64,000 nt of DNA, taken from NCBI GenBank assembly GCA_963666965.1, contig OY762939.1:1773533-1837532 (forward strand), in the 5' to 3' direction. Source of the stretch: Proruminimicrobium sp963666965 (lineage in GTDB: Bacteria; Elusimicrobiota; Endomicrobiia; Endomicrobiales; Endomicrobiaceae). Both the position numbers and the translations under genes were made by a program. Below, piece after piece: positions 9,984-20,900 of the stretch. Position 1 is the first letter of the stretch. Every line of letters begins with the position of its first letter. The notes under the pieces were generated by a model. That model made no database searches and was not told the DNA's origin. It saw nothing but the letters and a program-made list of their open reading frames with translations.

Positions 9984-11561
9984 TTAATTTTCAGAAGGAT
10001 CCGATATGTTTACTAAGGTGTTTTTAATCTCTTTCGATTTCTCGGGATAATCGGTAATGTAGTGAAGCCCTCTGCTTTCCTTTCTCTTGAGTGCGGAAAT
10101 TGTTATTATTTCGGCGACATTTAAAATATTGCGAAGTTCCAGAAGTTCAACGCTTACTTTAAAATCTCTAAAATGCTGTATAACTTCATCTTTTATTATC
10201 CGTATTCTTTTTAAAGCCATCAAAAGTCTTTCCTGGCTTCTTACAATTCCTACATAATCCCACATTATGCGCCTTATCTCATGCCAGTTTTGAAGCATTA
10301 TGGTCGGATCGCCGCTGCCCGTGCTGTCGTTTATAAAATCATTTATCTTATCGTTATATTTAGTATTCGCAGCTATCTCTTGGGCCTTATTATACGCAAA
10401 ATCCGCAAAAACTATCCCTTCAAGCAAGGAATTTGAGGCAAGCCTGTTTGCTCCGTGAACGCCGTTACATGCCGCCTCGCCTATGGCAAACAAATTATCG
10501 ATTGTAGTCTGTCCGTCCTTATCAACAGCCACTCCTCCGCAGCAATAATGAGCGGCCGGAACGACAGGTATCATTTCTTTTGCCATGTCAATTCCGTATT
10601 CCAGACATTTTTTATAAATATTAGGAAATCTTTTTAGAAAAAAAGCCTGTGATTTATCTTTTATATCCAAATAAACAAAATCTTCTCCGCGTTTTTTAAG
10701 TTCGCAATCTATCGCTCTTGCAACTATGTCTCTGGGAGCTAGATCTTTCAAATTATGGTATTTGCCCATAAAAGCTTCGCCTGATCTGTTTCTTAAAATA
10801 CCGCCTTCACCTCTTACAGCTTCGGATATAAGAAAGGATTTTGCCAGAGGGTTAAAAAGACATGTAGGATGAAACTGGACAAACTCCATATTTGCTATAT
10901 CAGCCCCTGCTCTGTAAGCCATTGCGACTCCGTCGCCCGTAGACACATTGGGATTGGAAGTGTAAAGATAAACTTTGCTTGCTCCGCCTGTTGCCAAAAC
11001 AACAACCTTTGCAAGAAATATTTCAACTTTTTTATTCAAAACATCGTATACGTAAGCGCCGCAGCATTTTTTGTTTTCATCAATGATAAGATCAACGGCC
11101 ATAAAATCTTCGTAAACAGAAATATTTTTGCTGGTGTTAATATTTTCAATTAAAACACGCTCCAGCTCGTTTCCTGTTATATCACCGGCATGAAGAATTC
11201 TGCGTCTGCTGTGGCCGCCTTCAAGTCCAAGCTCAAATTCAGAACCTTTATAATCTGTTTTTGAAAATTTTACGCCGAGAGAAATAAGCTCTTTTATTCT
11301 GGCAGGAGCCGATTTTACGAGAAGCTCAACGTTTTCTTTATTGCATAAACCGTCGCCGGCAGTTAGCGTATCGTTTATATGTTCCTCAAAAGAATCCTGT
11401 TTGGTAGAAACACATGCAACTCCGCCCTGCGCACGGCCGGTAGAGCCGTCAAACAATTTGTTTTTTGTGACTAAAGCTACAGTCCCGGCTTTAGAAGCTT
11501 TTAATGAAAAACTTAATCCTGCTATTCCGCTTCCGATGACTAAATAATCTGATTTTCTCAT
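9984..11561 (-). CDS. nadB: L-aspartate oxidase
   Basis: 525-aa flavoprotein for the first step of de novo NAD synthesis, L-aspartate to iminoaspartate, which NadA then uses. The N-terminal FAD-binding Rossmann motif GSGIAG is at 10-15, and GRAQGGVA at 42-49 is typical of the succinate dehydrogenase/fumarate reductase flavoprotein family. EFVQFHPT (226-233) and RGEGG (250-254) follow, with candidate catalytic His231 and Arg277. A late FAD motif contains HGANRLASNSLLE. The C-terminal helical domain is complete. Its ATG overlaps the preceding stop as ATGA, so it is translationally coupled to the HAMP-like gene. NadA and NadC are not in the window. Confidence 0.95.
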   Translation of the reverse strand: MRKSDYLVIGSGIAGLSFSLKASKAGTVALVTKNKLFDGSTGRAQGGVACVSTKQDSFEEHINDTLTAGDGLCNKENVELLVKSAPARIKELISLGVKFSKTDYKGSEFELGLEGGHSRRRILHAGDITGNELERVLIENINTSKNISVYEDFMAVDLIIDENKKCCGAYVYDVLNKKVEIFLAKVVVLATGGASKVYLYTSNPNVSTGDGVAMAYRAGADIANMEFVQFHPTCLFNPLAKSFLISEAVRGEGGILRNRSGEAFMGKYHNLKDLAPRDIVARAIDCELKKRGEDFVYLDIKDKSQAFFLKRFPNIYKKCLEYGIDMAKEMIPVVPAAHYCCGGVAVDKDGQTTIDNLFAIGEAACNGVHGANRLASNSLLEGIVFADFAYNKAQEIAANTKYNDKINDFINDSTGSGDPTIMLQNWHEIRRIMWDYVGIVRSQERLLMALKRIRIIKDEVIQHFRDFKVSVELLELRNILNVAEIITISALKRKESRGLHYITDYPEKSKEIKNTLVNISDPSEN

Positions 11562-12094
11562 TTTTGATTTTCTTCTATTTTAAACCAAGTTGTCAGTTCG
11601 TCAAGCAATTTTTTTGTCTTTTCGGCATTGCCTTCGGAAATTGCAATTTTTATTTCTTCTATTTTTTTTCTGTCGGTAATAACAGCATTTTTTATATTCG
11701 ACAAAGCCTGATCCATTATAATCGCCAGTTCTTTTGTATCATCTTTCTTTCTGAAATGGACCTTAGGAACAAAATTGCCTTCGCTTAACTGCGTCATGAC
11801 TTTTTCAAAAAAGAAAATAGGTCCTATTATTCTGTGAAAATAAAAAACGCTTTCAACAAGAATAATAATCATAAACAGCAAAACAGCCCAGAAAAATCCG
11901 CTCGTATATGAATTAACAAAATTTTTAACGGCGCCCGCGCTGAGCTGATCCATACCTGGGGAACTTAAGAGAGTATCAAGAAAAACATAGTAAATCAAAA
12001 TTGCCGAAATTAAAACAATGAAACCCAGAATCGTCAAATACCTTAATTGAAGTCTCGGTTTAACAAGATACTGTTTTCTTTTTTTAGTAGACAT
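11558..12094 (-). CDS. Two-TM membrane protein with HAMP-like domain
   Basis: 178-aa inner-membrane protein of unknown function. A basic N-terminus is followed by TM1 (about 18-38), a short extracytoplasmic loop, TM2 (about 66-86), and a HAMP-like linker (about 84-136, with the conserved Pro92 after the TM2 Arg/Ile-Gly stretch). The end is a charged helical tail. There is no kinase, cyclase or methyl-accepting output domain, so it is a stand-alone HAMP-type protein. It sits inside the panB-panC-nadB run: 14 bp after panC and overlapping nadB by 4 bp. Operon position suggests co-expression with cofactor synthesis but not a function. Confidence 0.7.
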   Translation of the reverse strand: MSTKKRKQYLVKPRLQLRYLTILGFIVLISAILIYYVFLDTLLSSPGMDQLSAGAVKNFVNSYTSGFFWAVLLFMIIILVESVFYFHRIIGPIFFFEKVMTQLSEGNFVPKVHFRKKDDTKELAIIMDQALSNIKNAVITDRKKIEEIKIAISEGNAEKTKKLLDELTTWFKIEENQK

Positions 12095-12108
12095 AAATCC
12101 CCCGTGAT

Positions 12109-12951
12109 TTACTTTTTACAAATTATATTATCTATAAGCCTTACATTTTGTATGCGCACCGCAACCGCTATAACAGCCGATCTTGTCGTTTGAACAGCGG
12201 CATCAAGCGTTGAAGCATCTCGTATTTCAACATAATCTATCTGCGCGGATTCTATAGCATTTAACGATTTTTTTATTTTTTTAACTATATTATTTATATC
12301 TTCGCCGCAATCAAACTCTTTTTTTGCATTCGACAGAATTTTAAAAATATTGCTTGCTTTTTCTTTATATTCGGCACTTAAATATGCGTTTCTGCTTGAC
12401 AGAGCAAGTCCGTTTTTTTCTCTTATGATAGGGCATCCGTTTATTTTAGTTTTTATGTTCAAATCATGCGCCATTTTTTTTATTATAACATACTGCTGGT
12501 AATCCTTCAGGCCGAAATATGCGTTGTCCGCCATAACTATATTAAAGAGTTTTAAAACAACCGTAGCAACGCCTTTAAAATGACCGGGTCTTGAAACACC
12601 GCACATAAACTTTGAATAATTTTCAACTTCGACATAAGTCGAATAATCCGCACCGTAGAGATCATCCGCTTTTGGCATAAACAAAAAATCAACTTTATTT
12701 TTTTTGCATATATTTTGATCTTTTATTGCAGGTCTAGGGTATTTTGAAAAATCTTCTTTAGGCCCGAATTGTATAGGATTTACAAAAACAGAAACAACCG
12801 TTATATCATTTTTTGAAACTGATTTTTTGATAAGAGAAATATGTCCGTCATGCAGCGCTCCCATTGTAGGGACAAAACCGATAGATTTGCCTTTCTTGGA
12901 CAAAGCTGCCGCGATTTTTTGCATTTGGAAAGGTTTTATAATTATTTTCAT
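12109..12951 (-). CDS. panC: Pantothenate synthetase
   Basis: 280-aa ATP-dependent ligase joining pantoate and beta-alanine, the last step of pantothenate (CoA precursor) synthesis. The cytidylyltransferase-fold HIGH-type motif appears as HDGH at 34-37 within FVPTMGALHDGH. The pantoate-binding stretch (VNPIQFGPKEDFxxYPR) and the KMSKS-like region (LALSSRNAYLS) are all present, and length is normal. Its ATG overlaps the panB stop (ATGA), showing translational coupling. Confidence 0.96.
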   Translation of the reverse strand: MKIIIKPFQMQKIAAALSKKGKSIGFVPTMGALHDGHISLIKKSVSKNDITVVSVFVNPIQFGPKEDFSKYPRPAIKDQNICKKNKVDFLFMPKADDLYGADYSTYVEVENYSKFMCGVSRPGHFKGVATVVLKLFNIVMADNAYFGLKDYQQYVIIKKMAHDLNIKTKINGCPIIREKNGLALSSRNAYLSAEYKEKASNIFKILSNAKKEFDCGEDINNIVKKIKKSLNAIESAQIDYVEIRDASTLDAAVQTTRSAVIAVAVRIQNVRLIDNIICKK

Positions 12952-13745
12952 TTGTAAGAGTTCTCTTTTTGAGGAAATATTCCTGCTCTGACTTCATGAA
13001 CATAAGAGCGCACAGCTTCTTGTATAACAGGCGAAAGATTCGCGTATTTTTTAACAAATTTCGGAGCAAAATCAGAAAACATTCCGAGCATATCGTCGCT
13101 TACAAGAACCTGCCCGTCGCAGTACTTGCCTGCTCCTATTCCTATAACCGGAATTTTAAGTTTTTCAACAGTATCTTTTGCAACATTTTCAGGAATGCAT
13201 TCAAAAACTATCATGCAAACTCCCGCATCCTGCAAAAGCAATGAATCTTTATAAAGTTTTTTTGCAGATTCCTCATCGCGGCACTGCACTTTAAAGCCGC
13301 CTGTTTTTTCTACAGACTGAGGTAAAAGCCCTAGATGTCCGACTACGGCAATTCCGGCTTTAATAATTTCTTTTATCGAAGGCAGTATTTCTTCTCCGCC
13401 TTCAACTTTTACCGCATCGGCTCCTGCATCAATAAGTTTTTTTGCGTTTATAACAGCTTCCTTGGGATTATCTTCATATGTTTTATAAGACATATCGGCA
13501 ACTATAAGTTTATTACCGGTATTTCCTCTTTTAACTGCTTTTGTATGATGTATCATATCGTCTATTGTAACGCTGAGAGTATTTTCATATCCAAGTTTAA
13601 CCATCCCGAGGCTGTCGCCGACAAGAAGAATATCCACATCTGAATTTGAAAATATTTTTGACATTGATGCGTCATAGCAGGTAAGCATGACTATTTTGCG
13701 GTTTGTTTTTTTCATTTCTGTTATTGACATTATTTTTGTGTTCAT
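12948..13745 (-). CDS. panB: 3-methyl-2-oxobutanoate hydroxymethyltransferase
   Basis: 265-aa TIM-barrel enzyme making ketopantoate from 2-oxoisovalerate and 5,10-methylene-THF, the first committed step to pantothenate. Recognisable blocks are LVGDSLGMV (metal and substrate site), KVEGG, GHLGLLPQS and IGIGAGKYCDGQVLV with the following DDMLG. Full length for the family. First gene of the panB-panC-HAMP-nadB run. Start ATG has GGGAG 8 nt upstream and a TTGACT/TAAAAT promoter just before it. panD and ketopantoate reductase are not in the window. Confidence 0.96.
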   Translation of the reverse strand: MNTKIMSITEMKKTNRKIVMLTCYDASMSKIFSNSDVDILLVGDSLGMVKLGYENTLSVTIDDMIHHTKAVKRGNTGNKLIVADMSYKTYEDNPKEAVINAKKLIDAGADAVKVEGGEEILPSIKEIIKAGIAVVGHLGLLPQSVEKTGGFKVQCRDEESAKKLYKDSLLLQDAGVCMIVFECIPENVAKDTVEKLKIPVIGIGAGKYCDGQVLVSDDMLGMFSDFAPKFVKKYANLSPVIQEAVRSYVHEVRAGIFPQKENSYK

Positions 13746-13767
13746 AGTAAATTCTCCCGCTGTAAAG

Positions 13768-13796
13768 ATTTTAACTTTTTTCTACTTTATAGTCAA
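13768..13796 (-). promoter_or_regulatory. Sigma-70-type promoter for panB operon
   Basis: On the minus strand, TTGACT (13791-13796) and TAAAAT (13768-13773) are spaced by 17 bp, about 22 bp upstream of the panB start codon and clear of the upstream terminator. Good match to the vegetative consensus. Confidence 0.7.
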
Positions 13797-13813
13797 CGAA
13801 ACGCTGATTTTAA

Positions 13814-13852
13814 AATAAAAAAAAGGCACGGATATTTTTATCCGTGCCTTTT
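13814..13852 (-). terminator. Strong intrinsic terminator of giant gene 1
   Basis: Perfect 14-bp stem (13821-13834 with 13839-13852) with a TTTT loop, 15 bp after the giant stop codon. The A-run at 13815-13824 gives the U-tract on the minus-strand transcript. An identical copy follows giant gene 2 at 36941-36972. Confidence 0.95.
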
Positions 13853-14952
13853 ATGTTTTGATTTGGCTAAGCAGCCTGCGCTACTGCTCTTACATCAGAC
13901 AACTTCATCAATGACATCGGCATACTTGCAGATCCTCTGCCGTTTGTTTCAAGCATTGCTGACAAATCTTCCAATGCTTTTTTGGCATCCGTTATGCTTA
14001 TTTTTTCTTTAACCGCATTCTGCAATTTTTCAATGTCTATTACAAAATCTTCACTGTCTGCTTTTGCTACAGATGTTCTGCTGTCTGCAACAAGAACATT
14101 CTGGTTAACTGCCTTGCTTACTACAAGCATCGATATTATATCTTCCGCTTTTATCTGGCTGTTGTTGAGCATCTGCGCCGCTTTCTCATTGCCGGACGCC
14201 ATAAATATAACATCTCTTGCCATCGCAAGCAATTTTATCGATACCTGTTTATCTGCCTCGCTTACTTGCTTCAACGCCAATACCTGTCCTACTTTCTCAT
14301 AATATTTTGCAGTTATATCTCTTCTGTCTGTTGCGTCTTTCATACCTGCATATCCAAGCATCGCCGCTACCGCGTCGCCGTCTTTGCATATCGCCAACAG
14401 CGCTGACAGCGTTGTGTTCATATCCTGCGGCTTTGTTACTCCGTTTACTATCTCGTTTGCCAGCTTCTTGCCCGCTGCGCTCAATTTATCATATGCTTCT
14501 TTCCCTATTACTTTCTCCGTATTCTCTCTTAAAGAACTTACTTTCGTTCCTACTGTCGATGTTTCAGAAGCAAGCACTAATCCTTCAAATCCCATCTCAT
14601 ACAGCCTGCCTATGCTTATCTCTCCGTCCTTAACAGTATTATCACTGTATGTAATCATCCCGTTGCTTACTTTGGTTACTGTTATTACATGTCCTGCCTT
14701 ATCTGCCTCTTTGCTGTTTATATACGCTACAAACGGCGTCCCAAGCTGTTCAACTTCCGTTTCACTTAACGTCCTGTATTCAAAGCCTGTCTTTTCTCTC
14801 AATTCTCCCATCGTTGTCGCTTTATCAAGCGATTCATCTAATCCTGCCACCATACGAGCATCTTCCGCAAAAGGATTCATCTCTATCGCTGCCTTAGTCA
14901 ACGGCACTAATGCTATCACCTTACCCAATGCCTCTACCGTCGCTTCGGCACA
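13814..14952 (-). repeat. 1.14-kb near-identical 3' cassette, copy A
   Basis: Reading by eye, this stretch matches 36934-38072 with 6 mismatches in about 1,139 bp (99.5%). It covers the terminator, stop codon and the last 361 codons. Two mismatches change residues (Met/Ile and Glu/Lys); four are silent. Similarity stops at the codon of the catalytic Cys. Confidence 0.95.
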
Positions 14953-17900
14953 ATTTACAACAAATTCTGTTGTTTTCGCCAAAGCAGAAGATTCTGATTC
15001 TTGTGTTGTATCAATGTTATTTTCTCTTACAGATATAGATTTTTTCAATGCATCCGATAATACAACGTTTCCATTGTCATAAACAAAATTATTGTCATTT
15101 GCCAATTCAGCTAATGTCATTTTTTCTGTATCGGATTTTGCTACAGACTCTAATCTTTTTTGCATATCATACGGATTTTTTGCAGGATACAATAATGCCA
15201 TTGCATATTCAGGAGCCAAATCCAACTGTTGTATTATTTCATTTATTTGCGCTACTGAAATATTATTGAAGATATTTTTATTTTGGGCATTAGCAATAAG
15301 TTTTTCCGTAGTATCTTCAATATCATTAACATTCTGAATTCCAAGCTTTTCTGCAAAATCCGGCGCAAATATTTCAAGCACCGTTTTCTGACCGTTTGAT
15401 ATCAATTTTAAAACATCAGAATCAAGAGCAATTTTGAATTCTGAGTCACGCGCTGCTATTTCTATTAAAGCTGTCAGCTGTTCAAATCCTTTCACATCAG
15501 AAAGTTTAATATTTTTTAAAGTGTCTGGCATTTTATCTTTCAGCCAAATTATATTTTTTATAATCTGGTCTGTATCATTGATTGAGGCAACTGCAAGACG
15601 GACTTTTAATTCCTGCGCATTCAACTCCGTATTATTCAATTGCGTATCTACGGCTTTTTCAAGTTTCTTAGTATTATTTGTTGTTGATATTGCATTTATT
15701 ACTTTACCGGCAAAATCCCAAACCGAAACTGAAGCAGCTAAAATATTGCCTATAACGCCGATGTCTGTTTTATTTGCGTTATTTTTTGTTCCGATTAATT
15801 CTTTACCGAAGAATTTTGCAACGTCAACACCAATATTAACAATCATAAATGCGACCGCTTGAGCTATTGCATTTGAGAAATCCGGAACCTGCCAACTGCG
15901 TTGAGAACCGTTGCTTACTCCCAGTGCTTTACCAACCGCAGTTACTGCAGGAGCTTTAAACAACATATATCCGACCATTCCTGTTACAAATTTTCCTGCA
16001 TTTTCTGCCGCTTCAACAAGCGCAGGATGTTTTTTTCTAAATGCATCTATACTTACGGCAACTTTTTCTTTTGCCGTAAGAGGTTTTCCGTATAAAGCTT
16101 TTTGTGTTTGTTTTTCAACAGTTTTAAATTGATTATATTGTTCAGCCAAATCTGCCAACAATTCATCACTTGCTGAAGGCATTATTTGTTTCAAACTTTC
16201 AACTGTTGCTTTTTCAGCCTGTGCTCCTTCTAATTCTATCAATTTTGTCATCATGGCGCTCGGCACATGTGCTTTGATATTATTTGTAATATTTATATCA
16301 TGCTGAGCCCTTAAAATTTCCAAAATTTTCTTAGAATCAATAGCTGAAGTATTAATACCTAAAGCAGTAACATAAGTATTGAATTCTATTAAATTTTCTA
16401 CCGTAATATTATTTGCTGTTAATGTTATTGCTGTTTCAACATTATTTATATTACCGTTTTCGGCTGCTGTGCTTCCTTTGGAATCCGCATTAAATTTAAG
16501 ACCGAGAGCCTGCATAAGAAGCATCATCAATGCTTTCGCCAAATCATCATCTACATAAATATTATTTTTTGTTTTTGACTTGCCGCTTAAAACCATATAA
16601 TTGTTTACAAGTATTCTGCCGTCAAAAGTTAAATTATCTCCTATTACATAAGGTGACCCTTTGGCCTGTAAAATATCCAATAATCCCTTATCGGAAATAT
16701 TTTTTACATCAAGCGCTTTTTGAGCTTGTACAAGAGTTTTTATATCACTTGTATTACCTCTTAAATAAGAGCCGAAATACGGCATTATCTGTTCGGCTCG
16801 GCCATAAATAATATCAAATGCGGCTTGAACAGATCCGCTGTCAATTTTTAAATCAACTATTGCATTTGTATTATTTGCAGATTGCTGTTTTTCATAGGTT
16901 GCGTTTTTCCAAGCAGATAGCCATGCCTGAGCTGCTCCGCGTAATCCTTCACCTTGTACAGAATTAACAACTTCGTTAAATATCTGCATTGCTTTTTGTC
17001 TTTGGCTTTCAAGGCTATTTGTCACCTGATCCTTGCCGTTAAGCAGTTCGCCTCTGCCGACATTTATGTCACCGTCTGTATGATTATTAAATACGGAATC
17101 TTGAATTTTTCTTATTACTGCCTTATCCTGCTCTGATATTCCTTCCATATTTATCAAATTGGCCAAAGCGCTTGTTACCGCGACATCATTCAATGTATCT
17201 ATCATCCCGAATATTAACGAAGAATTGGATTGCATAAGCCCTTTATACATTTTAGCAAGCTGTATCTTTTTTGCAGTAGACAAACTATCTATATCTTTAG
17301 CGCTTGTCATACCGTCAAAAATACCATACTTACTGAATTCAATATTTTCATCACCGGTAAATTTACCCTGCAGCCATTCAAATAAACCATTTGTCTTAAT
17401 ATCCTGCAATAAAACATCTATTTCTGACATATTGGCATAAATTGTTCTTGTAAAGCTTTCAGCCTTATCCATATGTCTTCCGTTTCTTCCGAATGTTTGA
17501 TGCATAAATGAATAAACTGCATCGCTGCTGTCAGATTTCACAGACCAATCACCGGTGTAGTCAAGCCCCATACCGCCTCGTTCATTAGCCAAAACGATTC
17601 TGACTTTTTCTCCCTCGCCCTTGATTATATAACCAGATTCTTTGTCGTTGTTTTTATTGTATATGTCGTCTGCAGAAGTCGTTCCGTTTATATCAACGAT
17701 TTCAAACTGGTTACTTCCCTTTTCTTCCATAATCTGCTGTAGTTTTGCTTTGACTGCATTAAGAGTATCTCCATTCATGGATACAAACAATTGATTTAAA
17801 CCTTTGCCTGCATCTTCTAAAATATCTTTGGCTATCCTTTCTATACCCTCTTCTGTAATGTTTCCTTTGTCATCTATATATTTTTCTATGACATCTCCAT

Positions 17901-20900
17901 TACTATTGCTATGCCCGGTTGTAAATTCTACGATGCTTATCGTATTTAAAGCCTCATATGCTGCAACGTATGCTTTTAGAATAGGACCTTTTGCATTTTT
18001 TTTCATTTCGGTTTCAAGTATTTCAAGTACTGCTCTGTCCTTACCGTTGCCGCTTTCATATTTGGCTTCTTTAATAGCTTGATTCAAGACTTCCAAGCCG
18101 GCCTTAGCATCGTTCAATGCATCTTGTCTGGCTTTTATAAGCCTGTCGTATATTGGCCCCTTTCCTTTCCCATTAACAGCATCTAACTTACCTTGTAATT
18201 TATTTATATTCTCATTAAACTTTTCTATTGTCGTATCAACGCTAAGTTCTCTTAATTCAAAATTCTTTTGTGTTCCAAATCTTTCTACCGGCATACCGTA
18301 AACATCCGAAAGTATATCAACATGAGACAACGTTCCTGACATACCGACATATTGACCCTGTCCGTAAAATAAACCGCTTCTGGAAGTACCGTAACTCGTA
18401 TTGCTTTTTCTGACAGCTCCCAATGCCTTTTCATGCTGGCTTATACCGCCTAAGCACTCTACTGCAGCAGCATAAGCATAACTGTAATCCTGCAATATCA
18501 TACTGGGCTGAGCCTGACCGCCGCCCATTGTTACCAATTTTCCTACGGCATCGGCACCTACAAGATTTGCGTCATCGCTAAGCATGTATTTACTTTTCCC
18601 GTTATCCTGTATTGCCTGAACCATAGATTGTATTTTGCCGGTAGTAGCACCTTCTATATTTTTTATTTGCTCTGCCGCTTTTGCTTTTCCGCTTTCTGTA
18701 AATATTACCTTTCCGTTTACGGTATCTACATTAAAATCTTTACCTTTTTCCAATTTAGAAGCAATTTCATAGAGATTTTTCATCGCCTCTTTTTGCTGTG
18801 CATTGAAAGTTTCAAGCAGAGTAGCAGATTCACCGCTGCTCTTGATATAACTCATTGCGCTTTCCATAAATTTATGTATTTCATCAGCCAGCGTAAGTCT
18901 TGTAACTCTGCTCTGATGTTCGTCTTTGATTCGCTTTAGAGCATCATTGTTATTAATAGCATTTTCTTCTGCTGTCGTTCTGAGGAATCCGTATTCTTGA
19001 TCAAGCCACAGACGTATAGCATTATCGTCTGACATAACTTGCTCAAAACGTTCAAGAGCCGTCATTTCTTTACCTTTAAATGTAACAACAGCCATAGGAT
19101 TATTTTGAGCAGCATTAACTATTTCACCCATCTTATAAATATTTGCTCCGTTCTGCTGTATAAATCGACTATTTTTCATATGGTTATTCAATTCGGAATC
19201 ATTCTGAACGATGATATCCATATCGGCTTTACCCATATATGACCTTATCCACGCTATAGAACCTGCTATAAAAGTTTTACCAAAACCTACTTCGGCAAAT
19301 ATGCCCAAATTGCCGCCCGACAAAACATCTATCAATGCTCCGACTTGTCCTAAATTATCTCCTTCCGTTTTATACGTATACCCTTTAGTAAATTCCGTAA
19401 ATGATTTTTCAGCCAATTTAACGACTCCGGCAAGCGCATTAAAAGCAGCGTCATAATTGATATACGCTAAATATTGCGAGTTATCTCCTACTATATACTC
19501 ACCTTTAAGCTCGCCTGCCTGCATTACAGACTCACCGTTTAATACAGCCTTTATCATGTCCTGCATTGATTGATTACTTAAAAATCCAGAATTTAATAAG
19601 TCTCTTTGATTGAACAATAATAAAGCTGCAAGCCCTCTTTGTTCCGCATCCGCACTGGTAAGCAATTCGTTTATTTTTTCAGCGATTTCTTTTGCTTTAC
19701 CTGGTATTGCTTCTGCCAAAGATTCTTGAGCCGATTTTAATAAATCGTTTATGGGCTCTGTTTTTGCCTTCCTGTTCTCATTAACTATCTGTTGATTTAT
19801 GAATTCGCTTACTAATACATTGGACTCAAAAATTCTTGATTGTTCATTAAGATATTGAACTTTATCTGAAGAGCCGTCTAATTCATTTGTAATCTTATTT
19901 ATAGCAACGACGGAACTTTCAAGTTCTGAAATAAGATTTTTGATATTTTCACTAAAGTTAACTCCCGATAAAGACATCGATTTTAAGTTTATAAGCAAAC
20001 TGCCGCCATCGGCATTTAAAAATGAAAAATTATTCAATATTTCCGTAACATCATTTGCAGATACAAGATTATTTATCTTATCGACAATGGCATTTGTTAT
20101 GTCGGAATTGCCTATTGCGTAGTTTATACCTAAATTGGCAAGTAACGCAATATTTTCAGATGTTGAAGCTTCCACATTCATTGAATTAATTACATTAACA
20201 ACGTCTTGGCTTGTAACAGGTTTTTCTGACACTCCGTATAATAACTGACTATTTACAAGCGTTATCATAGTTGCCAAATCATTAGCAGTTTTTCCCAATC
20301 CGTCATTACCGGTTCTTGAAGCAATGGTATCAATTACTTGTTGAACACTAAAGCGACCCGTTGAATCACTGTTTTTGGCAACAAATGCAAGAACACTTGC
20401 CTTTGCCTGTGTATTTAACGTAATATTTTTTGCAGTTATTGCCTGCTCTACGCTGCTCCACAGATCTTGATTTAACCCTTTATAACTTTTAGCGGCCTTG
20501 TATACATTTTGTATAAACGTATTATTTTGTGCTACACCTTCGCTTGTTGTAATATCCGCAAAACCGTTTTGCATTGCCGCACTATAGGCCAGCATTAAGT
20601 TTTGAACGGTTTCTATACTTTCTGCTTCGGCATTATTATATTTCATCAATGCATCCATATTACTGTTTATCATTTCATGGAAATTTTGATCATTTGCATT
20701 TTGACTTACAGCTCCCATCGCCGTCATAAAATTTTGTAAAGAAGCTGTATTATTGACAGCTACAGGAGAACCTATCTGCGAACCGTTTTGTGTTATTATA
20801 AAATTACCGCTTACAGTATCATAACTTACTTGCGCCGTAAGCCCGTTTGCAGATAACATACTATTTATATTATTTACAACTTTACCCATATCAGAAGAGC

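Noticed and set aside
12848..13069. Short minus-strand ORF across the panB-panC junction
   Set aside because: Out-of-frame shadow; panB and panC are both intact and overlap by ATGA.
17362..19374. Possible housekeeping secA
   Set aside because: The motor is embedded in a 6,894-aa ORF, the motif wording differs (DEIH, GMSGTL), and no other SecA domains were recognised around it.
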